A DNA stretch of 64,000 nucleotides from Williamsia muralis NBRC 105860 (GTDB lineage: Bacteria; Actinomycetota; Actinomycetes; Mycobacteriales; Mycobacteriaceae). The translations under genes and the position numbers were made by a program. Location of the stretch: the NCBI RefSeq assembly GCF_001598915.1, contig NZ_BDAP01000001.1, forward strand, positions 930,001-994,000, given 5' to 3'. Shown here piece by piece: positions 25,486 to 34,626 of this stretch (positions are counted from its first letter, which is position 1; each line of letters starts with the position of its first letter). Below the pieces are notes generated by a model that saw only the letters and a list, made by a program, of their open reading frames with translations, was not told the origin of the DNA and did no database searches.

Positions 25486-26949
25486 TCAGTGCATGATCAC
25501 CGGGGTCTTCGCCTCGGTGTCGGCATCGACCGCGTCGTGCACTATCCGCTTGCGCGGCAGGAAGAACGCTGGGATCAGCGTCAGCACGATCAGCCCGACC
25601 GACACGATGAACGTGTCACCGAAGGCTCCGGCGATGTCGCCGCCGCTCTCGACCGCGCCCTTGACGTTGTTGGCCAAGATCACCGAGATGACCGCGGTAC
25701 CCACCGACCCTGCGGCCTGCTGCACAACGTTCATGAGAGTCGAACCGTCGGGAACCTGAGCCGGATTGAGTGTTGCCAGCGCGGCGGACATGATGGGCAT
25801 CATCGTCATACCCATGCCGAGGCCCTGGACGAACAGAGCCGCGCCGAGGAGCCAGTACGAGGTGTCGGCGCCGATGAAGATGAAGACGCCGAGTCCGATT
25901 GCGATCAGGACGATGCCGGGGACCACCATCTTCCCGGGGCCGTGCTTGTCGGTCAGCCGACCTGCAATCGGCATGGTGAGCATGGCTCCGATGCCCTGAG
26001 GTGCGATGAGCAGCCCGGTCAAGAGCGTGGTCTCGCCGCGGACGCCGATGTAGTACTGCGGGAACAGCAACATCGCACCGAAGAACGCGATCATGAACAG
26101 CGACATGGTCACCACCGACCACGACAACTTGCTGTTGGTGAACAGTCGCAGGTCCAGCAGAGGGTTGCGTGCACGCAGGGCATGCACGATGAACCCGGCA
26201 ACCAGGATTGCTCCGATCACGGCCGGTATCAGCACCTTTGCGGTCATGAAGGTGCCCTCTTCGGTACTCGAGGAGATGCCGTAGAGGAACAGCGCCAGAC
26301 CGGGAGACAGCAGGAGCAGTCCGACGAAGTCGAACGTCGGGCGCGACGTCTCGTTGTCCTTGGGCAGGATCCAGTAGGAGTACGCGAAGGCGAGTGCACC
26401 GATCGGGACGTTGATCAGGAAGATCCAGTGCCAGCTGGCGTACTCGATCAGGGCGCCGCCGATGATCGGCCCGAGGATGGGGCCGAGGAGCATCGGGATG
26501 CCGAGCACTGCCATCACCGACCCGACCCGAGCCGGGCCTGCCGCCTTGGTCAGGATCATCATGCCGACCGGCATCAGCATGCCGCCGCCGAAACCTTGGA
26601 GCACCCGGAAGATGACCAGGGTGCCGATACTCCAGGCCAGCGCACACAGCACCGAGCCCAGGACGAACAGCACCAGCGACGTCAGATAGACCTTCTTGGT
26701 GCCGAAACGTGCGGCGGCCCAGCTCGACAGCGGGATGACCGCGGCCAGGGCCAGCGTGTAACCGGTCATCGTCCACGCCGAACCGGCCTGGTCGGTGCTG
26801 AACTCATCTTGGAATGTGTTCTGCGCCACGGACACAACCGTGGTGTCGAGAATCGACATGATTGCGCCGAGCACGACCACGGCAGCGATCTTGATCACTG
26901 CCGGATCGAGCTTGTCGCTCGCACTCGACGTAGTTGACGGTGAGGTCAT
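25486..26949 (-). CDS. DHA2 family MFS drug efflux transporter (EmrB/QacA type)
   Basis: 487 residues, 14 predicted transmembrane helices. Motif features of 14-TMS drug/H+ antiporters are visible: the LDTTVVSVAQNTF block in helix 1 (motif D1), RFGTKKVY after helix 2 (motif A), RVLQGFGGGMLMPVG in helix 4 (motif B) and GPILGPIIGGALIE in helix 5 (motif C). It probably exports hydrophobic compounds. A MarR regulator gene ends 30 bp upstream on the same strand, so the pair likely forms a repressor-pump operon. Position next to ptrB matches Rv0783c. Confidence 0.92.
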   Translation of the reverse strand: MTSPSTTSSASDKLDPAVIKIAAVVVLGAIMSILDTTVVSVAQNTFQDEFSTDQAGSAWTMTGYTLALAAVIPLSSWAAARFGTKKVYLTSLVLFVLGSVLCALAWSIGTLVIFRVLQGFGGGMLMPVGMMILTKAAGPARVGSVMAVLGIPMLLGPILGPIIGGALIEYASWHWIFLINVPIGALAFAYSYWILPKDNETSRPTFDFVGLLLLSPGLALFLYGISSSTEEGTFMTAKVLIPAVIGAILVAGFIVHALRARNPLLDLRLFTNSKLSWSVVTMSLFMIAFFGAMLLFPQYYIGVRGETTLLTGLLIAPQGIGAMLTMPIAGRLTDKHGPGKMVVPGIVLIAIGLGVFIFIGADTSYWLLGAALFVQGLGMGMTMMPIMSAALATLNPAQVPDGSTLMNVVQQAAGSVGTAVISVILANNVKGAVESGGDIAGAFGDTFIVSVGLIVLTLIPAFFLPRKRIVHDAVDADTEAKTPVIMH

Positions 26950-26979
26950 GGGGTCACTTTCTCGATCGTGTTCGAATGT

Positions 26980-27507
26980 CTATCGGGCGGCGGCCGAGAT
27001 GGCGGCCGCCAAACCCTGTGTGGCAGAACCAGTGCGGACATCGTCCGGGCACATCGGCGTGCTCAGATAGTCGCCGGCGAGGATGGGGAGCAGGGCACTG
27101 TTGAGATCAGCGCGCAAGTCGCTCGGGAGTTTCGCGATCACATCACGCACCGAGTTTTCTCGACGCCGGATGCTCAACGCAACTGCTTTTTCGCCACCTT
27201 CGGCAAGCGAGACCCTCTTGATCCGGCGGTCGTGCTCGTCTTCGCGTCTCGACACCATGGAAAGACCGACCAGCTTGTCGACGGCGCGTCCGGCGGCAGC
27301 AAGGGACAGGTGGAGCTCGTCTGCCAACTCGTTGACCGACAGCGCATTACCGTGCCGGCTGAGGATCAGCAGAGCCTTGTAATGGGTGAAGCCCAAGTCT
27401 GTCTCGATGAGGTCATCCATCGCGTCGGCGTCGAGTGCGCAGGACAACCGGGTCAGGAACTCGTGCACTGTTCGAAAGGTCTCTTCGACCCCGCCTGATT
27501 GTGACAC
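26980..27507 (-). CDS. MarR family transcriptional regulator
   Basis: 175 residues from GTG 27507. Winged helix with THYKALLILSRHGNALSVNELADELHLSLAAAGRAVDKLV and the wing SRREDEHDRRIKRVSLAEGG. It precedes the DHA2 transporter in the same direction with a 30-bp gap, so it likely represses its own promoter and the pump until a drug-like ligand binds. The divergent glutathione peroxidase gene shares the 117-bp upstream region and could be co-regulated. Confidence 0.9.
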   Translation of the reverse strand: MSQSGGVEETFRTVHEFLTRLSCALDADAMDDLIETDLGFTHYKALLILSRHGNALSVNELADELHLSLAAAGRAVDKLVGLSMVSRREDEHDRRIKRVSLAEGGEKAVALSIRRRENSVRDVIAKLPSDLRADLNSALLPILAGDYLSTPMCPDDVRTGSATQGLAAAISAAAR

Positions 27508-27624
27508 TGGCTAACGGTAACGCCGACGCAACTATTGACACCAGCGCAACCAACTGTGTTTTCGGTTACATGGGCTGCGCCCGACTGCCGCCACCGGAAG
27601 CCGTCATCGTCGTAGCCTGTGTGA

Positions 27625-28113
27625 ATGACCACCGACATCAAGAACATTCCCCTGCGCACACTGTCCGGCGACTCGACCACTCTCGGAGAGTTCGGCGGCC
27701 CCGTCCTCGTGGTGAACGTTGCCAGCAAGTGTGGTCTGACGCCGCAGTACGCCGGCCTGGAGAAGTTGGCCGAGAACTACCGCGATCGTGGCCTGACCGT
27801 GGTGGGTGTGCCCTGCAACCAGTTCATGGGGCAGGAGCCCGGTACCCCCGAGGAGATCGCCACGTTCTGCTCGACGACCTACGGAGTGACGTTTCCGCTG
27901 CTGGAGAAGACCGACGTCAACGGCGACGACCGCCACCCGCTGTACTCCGAACTCACCAAGGCGTCAGATGCTGAGGGCGAAGCCGGTGACATCCAGTGGA
28001 ACTTCGAGAAGTTCCTGCTCAGCGCGGACGGTGAGGTTGTCGGACGGTTCCGCCCGCGTACCGAGCCGGAGGCGACCGAAGTTGTCGAGGCCATCGAGCG
28101 CACGCTCGGATAG
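27625..28113 (+). CDS. Glutathione peroxidase family thiol peroxidase
   Basis: 162 residues from ATG 27625. The catalytic Cys36 lies in NVASKCGLTPQY; the conserved Gln/Trp tetrad neighbours appear in PCNQFMGQEPG and WNFEKFL. The monomeric Cys-type enzyme of bacteria lacks the oligomer loop and usually uses thioredoxin rather than glutathione; actinobacteria lack glutathione, so mycothiol or thioredoxin is the likely reductant. It reduces hydrogen peroxide and lipid hydroperoxides. Confidence 0.95.
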   Translation: MTTDIKNIPLRTLSGDSTTLGEFGGPVLVVNVASKCGLTPQYAGLEKLAENYRDRGLTVVGVPCNQFMGQEPGTPEEIATFCSTTYGVTFPLLEKTDVNGDDRHPLYSELTKASDAEGEAGDIQWNFEKFLLSADGEVVGRFRPRTEPEATEVVEAIERTLG

Positions 28114-28213
28114 CGGGATCCGGCGTGTGCCGGGACGGTCGCCGGCGCTGATTTTGCGTGTTGTCCACCTGAGGGCAACCGGCTGACCACCTGTGCCCGC
28201 AATACTGGGCGCC

Positions 28214-28918
28214 GTGGCAGGACAACTGATCGTGTCGGTTTCCGGTATCCGTGACACCACCCTTGCGCAGGTCCAGGCCTTCGCCGATGAGGTGGCCACG
28301 CGGGATGTGCCGCTGTCGTTCCTCGCCGCGCCTCGTCTCAAGGGCGGCTACCGCCTGGCCGAGGATGCCGATACCTGCGCATGGCTACGCGAACGACGCA
28401 GCGGCGACGACGCGATCGTCCTGCACGGGTACAACCAGGTACCCAGCCGCCGCCGGCGAGCCGAATTCGCCGAACTCGGAGCGCATGAGGCCGGTCTGCG
28501 ATTGCTGGCCGCCGACAGGATGCTCGAGCAGATCGGACTGCGCACCCGGATCTTCGCCGCACCCCGGTGGAATGCGTCGCCGGGGGCTCGTTCCGCCCTG
28601 GCCGGTCGCGGATTCCGTACCAACCTGGGCTTCACCAGCATCGAAGACGTGATGACCGGGACGTCCACCAAGGCGCGAGTCCTCGGTATCGGCGACGGCT
28701 TCTCGGCCGAGTCATGGTGGTGCCGGCTCCTCGTCCGCAACACCGTCCGGGTGGCGCGCCGCGGCGGAGTGGTCCGGCTCTCGGTGGCGGCCAAACACCT
28801 CGGCGAGCCGGTGACGGGCAAAGCCGTTTTCGACTGCATCGACCTCGCCTTGCTCCACGGCGCGCAGCCGGTGACGTACCGCAACCTGACGTCGACCGCG
28901 CTGCGACGGGCTGCCTGA
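28214..28918 (+). CDS. DUF2334 / polysaccharide deacetylase-like protein
   Basis: 234 residues from GTG 28214 (VAGQLIVSVSGIRD); a GTG at 28193 is possible but gives an atypical extension. The NodB-like barrel is suggested by LIVSVSGI, the VPLSFLAAPRLKGGYRL segment, DDAIVLHGYNQ (with a metal-type His), IFAAPRWNASPGA and a late LLHGAQPVTYRNL. Catalytic Asp/His metal ligands are partly recognisable. The substrate is unknown. Its position before purS fits Rv0787. Confidence 0.75.
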   Translation: MAGQLIVSVSGIRDTTLAQVQAFADEVATRDVPLSFLAAPRLKGGYRLAEDADTCAWLRERRSGDDAIVLHGYNQVPSRRRRAEFAELGAHEAGLRLLAADRMLEQIGLRTRIFAAPRWNASPGARSALAGRGFRTNLGFTSIEDVMTGTSTKARVLGIGDGFSAESWWCRLLVRNTVRVARRGGVVRLSVAAKHLGEPVTGKAVFDCIDLALLHGAQPVTYRNLTSTALRRAA

Positions 28919-29038
28919 GACAGGAAGTCGACGCCGAGACTCCAGGGCCAGTTCGAGCCGGGAACCTCCGGGGCCGGTCCATCAAGCGATTGCCGGTAGA
29001 GTGACGGCTGAAAACCGCAGCTGAAGAGGAGCGCCCAA

Positions 29039-29287
29039 GTGGCTCGAGTGGTAGTTGACGTGATGCCCAAAGCCGAGATCCTGGATCCGCAGGGTCAGGC
29101 GATCAGCGGCGCGCTGGGCCGATTGGGGTTCGACGGCATCGCCGACGTGCGCCAGGGCAAGCGTTTCGAACTGGAAGTGGACGATTCGGTGGATGACGAA
29201 GCGCTCGACCGCATCGCGGCAGAGTTGCTGGCCAACACCGTCATCGAGGACTACTCGGTGACCCGGGTGCAAGAGGCCGCATCGTGA
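29039..29287 (+). CDS. purS: Phosphoribosylformylglycinamidine synthase subunit PurS
   Basis: 82 residues from GTG 29039, with GAGGAG upstream. The typical sequence [20 protein letters not shown] and [12 protein letters not shown] is present. PurS links PurQ and the small-type PurL into the FGAM synthase complex, step four of purine synthesis. Its stop overlaps the purQ start (GTGA). purL itself is not in the window. Confidence 0.96.
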   Translation: MARVVVDVMPKAEILDPQGQAISGALGRLGFDGIADVRQGKRFELEVDDSVDDEALDRIAAELLANTVIEDYSVTRVQEAAS

Positions 29288-29964
29288 CGGCCCGCGTCGG
29301 GGTCATCACGTTCCCCGGGTCGCTCGACGACATCGATGCCGCGCGCGCGGTGCGCCTGGCCGGTGGCGAGCCGGTGGAACTGTGGCACGGCGACGGCGAC
29401 CTGCAAGGCGTGGACGCCGTTGTGGTTCCCGGTGGCTTCTCCTACGGCGACTACCTGCGCGCCGGCGCGATCGCCAGGTTTGCCCCCGTGATGGGTGCTC
29501 TGGTCGAGGCTGCAGGCAAGGGAATGCCGATTCTCGGAATCTGCAACGGCTTTCAGGTGCTGTGCGAAGCCGGGCTGTTGCCGGGGGCACTCACCCGCAA
29601 CAACGGACTGCACTTCCTGTGTCGCGACCAATGGCTGAAGGTCGAATCGACCGCTTCGTCGTGGAGCAGCCGTTTCGAGCCGGGCGCAGAGATCCTCATC
29701 CCGCTCAAATCGGGTGAAGGCCGTTTCGTCGCCTCCGAGGCAGTGCTCGACGAACTCGAAGGTGAAGGCCGCGTGGTGTTCCGTTACGCCGGCGACAACC
29801 CGAACGGCTCGATGCGCGACATCGCCGGAATCGCCAGCGCCAACGGGCGCGTGGTGGGCCTGATGCCGCATCCCGAACACGCCACCGAAGCGCTGACCGG
29901 ACCGAGTGACGACGGCCTCGGGTTGTTCTACTCCGCTCTCGACGCAGTACTCACCACGGCCTGA
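29284..29964 (+). CDS. purQ: Phosphoribosylformylglycinamidine synthase subunit PurQ (glutaminase)
   Basis: 226 residues from GTG 29284. Class I glutamine amidotransferase with Cys87 in GICNGFQVL and the His/Glu pair in [26 protein letters not shown] and [12 protein letters not shown] are typical. It releases ammonia from glutamine for FGAM synthesis by PurL. It is coupled to purS and followed after 8 bp by the aminopeptidase gene. Confidence 0.97.
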   Translation: MTARVGVITFPGSLDDIDAARAVRLAGGEPVELWHGDGDLQGVDAVVVPGGFSYGDYLRAGAIARFAPVMGALVEAAGKGMPILGICNGFQVLCEAGLLPGALTRNNGLHFLCRDQWLKVESTASSWSSRFEPGAEILIPLKSGEGRFVASEAVLDELEGEGRVVFRYAGDNPNGSMRDIAGIASANGRVVGLMPHPEHATEALTGPSDDGLGLFYSALDAVLTTA

Positions 29965-29972
29965 GCACAACC

Positions 29973-31244
29973 ATGGTGACCACCTCGGCCGACGCGGCCG
30001 GACTGGGTAGGTTCGTCGACGCATCGCCATCGCCGTTCCACGTGTGTGAATCGGTGGCCAAGGCGCTCGAGGCGGCAGGTTTTCGCGAGCTGAGCGAAGA
30101 GCATCAGTGGCCGAGCAAACCCGGGCGGCACTACGTGATGCGCGGGGGCTCGATCGTCGCCTGGGACAGCAGTGGACCGGGACGCAGTTTCCGGATCGTC
30201 GGGGGTCATACCGATAGCCCCAACCTCCGGGTGAAGCAGAACCCCGGTCTCCGTTCGGCCGGCCTGTCGATGGTGGGTTTGGAGAAGTACGGTGGCGCAC
30301 TGCTCAATTCGTGGCTCGACCGCGATCTGGGCATATCCGGTCGGCTGGCGATCCGTGACTCGAAAGGGCTCCGCCGCCGGCTGATCAAGATCGACGAACC
30401 TGTTCTGCGGGTCCCACAGCTCGCGATACATCTCTCCGAGGACCGGGCCGGTGTGACGCTCGATCCGCAGCGGCACGTCAACGCCATCTGGTCGGTGGGT
30501 GAGAGCGGCCCCGGCTTCATGGAATGGATTGCCGCACAGGCAGAGGCGAGCGTGGACCAGCTCCTCGGTTGGGAGTTGATGACCCACGACCTGGCGCCGA
30601 GCCGAGTGGTCGGGGTCAATGACGACCTGCTGAGCGCACCCCGCCTGGACAACCAGGGAACCTGCTACGCCGGTACCCGCGCGCTCGTCGATGTTGTCGA
30701 AGGTAGCGTCGGACAGTACATTCCGGTGCTCGCCCTGTTCGACCACGAAGAGGTCGGCAGTGGTTCGGATCGGGGCGCCGCGTCGGAATTGCTGCCCACG
30801 GTGCTCGAGCGAATCGTGTTGGCGGGCGGTGGTTCTCGTGAGGACTATCTGCGGTCGATGTCGATGAGTGCGTGCGCCTCCGGTGACATGGCCCATGCCA
30901 CCCATCCCAATTACCCCGAGCGCCACGAACCGGCACATCAGATCTCCATCAACGGAGGGCCGGTGCTGAAGGTCAACCAGAACCTGCGTTACGCCAGCGA
31001 TGCCGAAGGCGAAGCGCTGTTCGCGGTGGCCGCGGAGCAGGCCGGCGTACCACTGCAGCGCTACGTGCACCGCGCGGACCTGCCATGCGGGTCCACCATC
31101 GGCCCGATCACCGCCACCCGAACCGGTTTGACCACCGTTGATGTCGGTGCCCCGCAGCTCGCGATGCACAGCGCCCGCGAGCTGATGGGAACGGCCGACG
31201 TGGGAATGTACTCGGCCGCACTGGCGGCCTTCCTGAACCCCTGA
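29973..31244 (+). CDS. M18 family aspartyl aminopeptidase
   Basis: 423 residues from ATG 29973. Dinuclear zinc ligands are evident: His79 in [10 protein letters not shown], Asp in [13 protein letters not shown], Glu pair in [13 protein letters not shown], Asp in [21 protein letters not shown], and a late His in [10 protein letters not shown]. The family removes N-terminal Asp/Glu from peptides and forms large cytosolic oligomers. It follows purQ by 8 bp, as Rv0800 (pepC) lies in the same wider neighbourhood in M. tuberculosis, and ends next to palindromic repeat copy 4. Confidence 0.94.
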   Translation: MVTTSADAAGLGRFVDASPSPFHVCESVAKALEAAGFRELSEEHQWPSKPGRHYVMRGGSIVAWDSSGPGRSFRIVGGHTDSPNLRVKQNPGLRSAGLSMVGLEKYGGALLNSWLDRDLGISGRLAIRDSKGLRRRLIKIDEPVLRVPQLAIHLSEDRAGVTLDPQRHVNAIWSVGESGPGFMEWIAAQAEASVDQLLGWELMTHDLAPSRVVGVNDDLLSAPRLDNQGTCYAGTRALVDVVEGSVGQYIPVLALFDHEEVGSGSDRGAASELLPTVLERIVLAGGGSREDYLRSMSMSACASGDMAHATHPNYPERHEPAHQISINGGPVLKVNQNLRYASDAEGEALFAVAAEQAGVPLQRYVHRADLPCGSTIGPITATRTGLTTVDVGAPQLAMHSARELMGTADVGMYSAALAAFLNP

Positions 31245-31256
31245 CGGCCCAGATCC

Positions 31257-31312
31257 CTCCGACTTCGGCCAGATCCTCCGGTTGCAGCCGGAGGATGAGG
31301 TCGAAGTCGGAG
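31257..31312. repeat. 56-bp nested palindromic repeat, copy 4 (solitary)
   Basis: Same architecture and exactly the same 56-bp length as the three copies near 20 kb: outer arms CTCCGACTTCG / CGAAGTCGGAG and inner CTCCGGTTGCAGCCGGAG (31276-31293; one change breaks the centre). It fills the 86-bp gap between the convergent aminopeptidase and VOC genes. The linker sequence found between the tandem copies is absent. Confidence 0.88.
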
Positions 31313-31330
31313 GGTGTGTGACCGGCGAGG

Positions 31331-32650
31331 TCAGTACTGCGCCAACCAGAACGGGCTGCCCTGATCGTCGAGGCATTCGGCGGAGATGGCGTAGGACTGC
31401 CGTGCGGGGCCTTCGATGACCATGCCGCCGGCCGCGCGAACTCGTTCGACGGCAGTTTCGATGTCATCGACCACCCACATCGGCACCGACAGCGAATGGT
31501 CCTGTCCGCCGGCGATGCCCGTCATCGGGTGGCCGTCCACCACTTCCCAGCCGTCGTCGATCGTGCCACCGGTGAAACTCCAGCCCAGCACCCGACCGTA
31601 GAAGTCGCGCCACCGAGAACTGTCCGAGGTGTAGTGGGTCATGTACGTCAGTTCGCCATGACCTGTGCCGTTCACCGGAGGACGCGGATCGTCGCCGTTC
31701 GGTCGGTACACGGCAAAGGCGACTCCCTGGTTGTCGACGGCGTCGAGCAATTCGCCGAAGGGGAGCTGTTGCACCTCGCCGGTGGAACCGCCGGCGGCGG
31801 CGATGTCTGCCCGGGCCCTGTCCAGGTCGTCAACGGCGTACGCGCACAGCATCGTCGGATTCCCGGGAACAGAGAAGATGCCCAACCGTTGCGCGAGGTT
31901 GGTGACCTGACCCGTCTCCGAGTCGAACTCCCAGCCAAGGACCGAATTGTAGAAGCGGGCGGCCCGATCGACGTCGGTGGTCCACAGCGAGCAGTAACCG
32001 AGATCGCCGCGTCGGATCCCCTCCACCGGGTTCCGTTCCGGGACAGGGGACGTGGAAGGGCCCGTCAGCATCCAGCGGTGGCCGAACGGGTCGATGATCG
32101 ATCCGGTCCGTGATCCGTAGCCTTCGTACGGTTCGCGCTGCACGGTTGCACCACCGTCGGCAGCCCTGCGCACCGCGACATCGGTGTCGGGCACCGGCAA
32201 CATCAGCGAGACCGAGACAGATTGTGGCGCAGGGGCCTTGAGGCCGAGCTCGGCGAACTCGCCGGCAAGGTAGATGACCCCGCCGCCGATCAGGAGTTCG
32301 GCGTGGCCGATCTTCCCGTCGTCCATCACGATCAGCTCACCACGCAATTGCGCACCGAGATGCTCGGTGTACCACTCGATGGCTGCGCCGGGGTCGGCGA
32401 CGGTGAGGTAGGGCAACGCGCCGGGGCGCTCGACAATCGAAGGCGTTGCAGGACTGCGAGATTCGGTGACACCGACTGACTCGGCGGCATCGAGGGGTTC
32501 GGGCAAGACATCTGTGGACATGGTCACTCCTTCGGGTAGGTCCAGTCCCCGTTCGAGCCGCGTTCGCAATCGGCGGGCGAAGGCGGGGTCGGGCGCGACC
32601 GGAACATCGTCTGCGGCCAGTGCGGTGAACGGGTCGAGGTCTGGGTTCAT
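31331..32650 (-). CDS. Three-domain VOC (glyoxalase/bleomycin-resistance) protein with N-terminal tail
   Basis: 439 residues from ATG 32650. Residues 1-43 form a tail (DPFTALAADDVPVAPDPAFARRLRTRLERG-type sequence) that is not part of a VOC fold. Three VOC modules follow: about 70-195 (LPYLTVADPGAAIEWYTEHLGA), 210-325 (LGYCSLWTTDVDRAARFYNSVLGWEF) and 330-438 (LTYMTHYTSDSSRWRDFYGRVLGWSF). The first has metal-type EPYEGYGSRTGSIIDPFGHRW features. VOC proteins are metal enzymes or small-molecule binders. The start overlaps the stop of the ECF sigma gene (ATGA), so the two are co-translated; it may act as a ligand sensor or partner of that sigma factor. Confidence 0.85.
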   Translation of the reverse strand: MNPDLDPFTALAADDVPVAPDPAFARRLRTRLERGLDLPEGVTMSTDVLPEPLDAAESVGVTESRSPATPSIVERPGALPYLTVADPGAAIEWYTEHLGAQLRGELIVMDDGKIGHAELLIGGGVIYLAGEFAELGLKAPAPQSVSVSLMLPVPDTDVAVRRAADGGATVQREPYEGYGSRTGSIIDPFGHRWMLTGPSTSPVPERNPVEGIRRGDLGYCSLWTTDVDRAARFYNSVLGWEFDSETGQVTNLAQRLGIFSVPGNPTMLCAYAVDDLDRARADIAAAGGSTGEVQQLPFGELLDAVDNQGVAFAVYRPNGDDPRPPVNGTGHGELTYMTHYTSDSSRWRDFYGRVLGWSFTGGTIDDGWEVVDGHPMTGIAGGQDHSLSVPMWVVDDIETAVERVRAAGGMVIEGPARQSYAISAECLDDQGSPFWLAQY

Positions 32651-33222
32651 GACCGGCCTCCTCTCGGTCGCAGCGACGTGGGACTGGGATCGTTGGTGTC
32701 GGGATAGGCCGTGCGGAAGGCCCGCTTGGCCCGGGTGAGCAGCGCCTCTGTGGCCGCGACGGTGCGGCCCAACAGCTCCGCGCATTGACCGACCGTGCAG
32801 TCGTCGACGTACCGCAGGGTCAGCACTGCCCGGTGCGTGGTCGACAGCTGGGCGAGGGTGTACTCGGCCACCAAACGGTCCAGATGAACGTCCCATTCGT
32901 CGTCGGCCGGGTCGTCGCGCACCTCGTCGACGGGTGTCGGGGTGCGTTGCATGCGACGCCAGTGATCTGCCAGTTTGTGTCTGGCGACGCCGATGAGCCA
33001 TGGGATGGACGGTTCGGAAGCGTCCACGCCACGTGCGTTGTCCATCGCGGCCAGAAACGTCTCCGAGGTGAGATCTTCGGCCACGCTGGTGTCACGTGTT
33101 CGCCGCAGCAGGTACCCGTACACGGCCGGCAGCGCCTCGTCGTACAGGTCGAGCAGAGTTCGCCCGGCCGACGGTGGTCCACCGTCCGGCCGATTCGATG
33201 TGCTCCCCGCTGTGCCGCTCAC
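32647..33222 (-). CDS. ECF-type RNA polymerase sigma factor
   Basis: 191 residues from ATG 33222. Sigma region 2 is visible in LLDLYDEALPAVYGYLLRRT and AEDLTSETFLAAM, with PWLIGVARHKLADHWRR; region 4 in LAQLSTTHRAVLTLRYVDDCTVGQCAELLGRTVAATEALL. It directs RNA polymerase to a small set of promoters. No anti-sigma gene with a membrane segment is next to it; instead the overlapping gene encodes a three-VOC protein. The beta-propeller protein gene ends 54 bp upstream. Confidence 0.92.
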   Translation of the reverse strand: MSGTAGSTSNRPDGGPPSAGRTLLDLYDEALPAVYGYLLRRTRDTSVAEDLTSETFLAAMDNARGVDASEPSIPWLIGVARHKLADHWRRMQRTPTPVDEVRDDPADDEWDVHLDRLVAEYTLAQLSTTHRAVLTLRYVDDCTVGQCAELLGRTVAATEALLTRAKRAFRTAYPDTNDPSPTSLRPRGGRS

Positions 33223-33276
33223 ATCCTCATAGTCGTCCCGGCGGGGCGTTTTCCGACGGCCTCTGGCGAAACTTTT

Positions 33277-34560
33277 TTACGACGGCGCCAGGAGCGAGAG
33301 GGTGGTGCCCTCCTCGAGCACGAGATATCCGTCGACGATGGCGGCTTGCCCACCGACTACCGACCGCTGCCAGGCAACGGATCCGTCACCGATGTTGAAG
33401 GCCGTGAGCTCACCCGCGTTGCCGAACACTGCGGTGTCCTCGCCCTGGCCGACGCACGTGAGGTAGTCGATGTTGGTACCGGGCTGTCCCGGTTCGGGGC
33501 GCGGGACCTCGCCCACCTTCTCCCCGGTCCGCAGGTCGAGGATCGACCGACTTCCGTCCTTGCGGGCGAAAGCGACCACGGAGCCGCACGGGCGCGAGGC
33601 CACCTTCGACAGCTCGGGATCGGTGACCTGCCACAGTTTGTCCTTCTGAGCGGGGTCGAAGACCGAGTAGGCGCCCTGGGTCTGCATGACCTGCCCCGGG
33701 CCGGACCCGGTGGTCACAGCGAGGACTGCCGGTCCCGACACCAACTGTTGCCCCTCGTTCACGGAGGTCCGGGTTCCGCCACGCGTATAGAACTCGACGC
33801 GAGGGGATCCGGCATCGGTGAACTGCAGGGCCACACCGGTGGGATAGATGCGCAGATCGCACGACGCGCAACCGAACTTGTCGGCCCCTGTCGCCGGATC
33901 GATGACGTGCTTGGAACCGTCCGACGCGCTGATCACCACGAGTTCGCCGTCGACCTCTGTCTTCGCCGCCGCCGCAAATGAGCGGGCCCAGAGCTGTGTG
34001 CCGTCGGGCTTGTTACGGGTGACCTGATAGCCGGACCCGTTGACCCGGAGGAAGTCCGGCCCCACACCCGCCACCGACTGAGTGTCGTTGTCGGGCGAGA
34101 AATCTCGCAGTTGGCCGGTTGTCAGGTCTGCGAGATAGAACCCGTCTGGCTGGTCCGCCAGATTCAGGGCGCATCCCACCTCGCCGCTGCCGTTGATCGC
34201 GCAAGAACCCAGCCCGGCGTCGATCGGCGTATCCCACAACTGTTCACCGGTGCGGTGGTCGATTGCCGAATAGGTGTTGCCGAGCCCCGACGGATAGGCC
34301 ACCAACCAGACGTCACCGAATGTGCCCACCACTTCCGGGGTGTCGCCCTCCCCGTAGGTCTGCATGCTGGTGAGGTCCAGGCTCCACCGCTCTTCTGGTG
34401 AGTTCGGGTACGAACGGAGCTGACCGTTGCCGTACGCCGTGGCGTCAGCGGTCGGGTTGACCGAGAACACCAGACCGACGGACACAACCATCGCGACGGA
34501 CAGCAGGAACACTACGGATCCGATTCCGGGCATGGATCGGCGTTTGGGCATGTCGTCCAT
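33277..34560 (-). CDS. Membrane-anchored PQQ-like beta-propeller protein
   Basis: About 427 residues from ATG 34560 (34551 also possible). A short basic N-terminus and one transmembrane helix (about 12-32) are followed by an extracytoplasmic domain with repeated propeller blades: YSAIDHRTGEQLWDTPI, DPATGADKFGC, FDPAQKDKLWQV, LDLRTGEKVG and FNIGDGSVAWQRS. Several cysteines (SCAINGSGEVGC, FGCASCD) may form disulfides. The fold suggests a scaffold or ligand-binding role rather than PQQ catalysis. It may belong to the same leftward transcript as the sigma factor. Confidence 0.8.
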   Translation of the reverse strand: MDDMPKRRSMPGIGSVVFLLSVAMVVSVGLVFSVNPTADATAYGNGQLRSYPNSPEERWSLDLTSMQTYGEGDTPEVVGTFGDVWLVAYPSGLGNTYSAIDHRTGEQLWDTPIDAGLGSCAINGSGEVGCALNLADQPDGFYLADLTTGQLRDFSPDNDTQSVAGVGPDFLRVNGSGYQVTRNKPDGTQLWARSFAAAAKTEVDGELVVISASDGSKHVIDPATGADKFGCASCDLRIYPTGVALQFTDAGSPRVEFYTRGGTRTSVNEGQQLVSGPAVLAVTTGSGPGQVMQTQGAYSVFDPAQKDKLWQVTDPELSKVASRPCGSVVAFARKDGSRSILDLRTGEKVGEVPRPEPGQPGTNIDYLTCVGQGEDTAVFGNAGELTAFNIGDGSVAWQRSVVGGQAAIVDGYLVLEEGTTLSLLAPS

Positions 34561-34626
34561 CCAATCACGACACCCATACCGACCAGGGTGAACATCGGCC
34601 CACGACACACCCTTTAACCTGGACAC

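Noticed and set aside
25438-26937. A 499-codon open frame on the plus strand opposite the DHA2 transporter
   Set aside because: Its product is His/Gln/Arg/Asp-rich and lacks any fold; the minus strand has a clear 14-helix transporter with family motifs.
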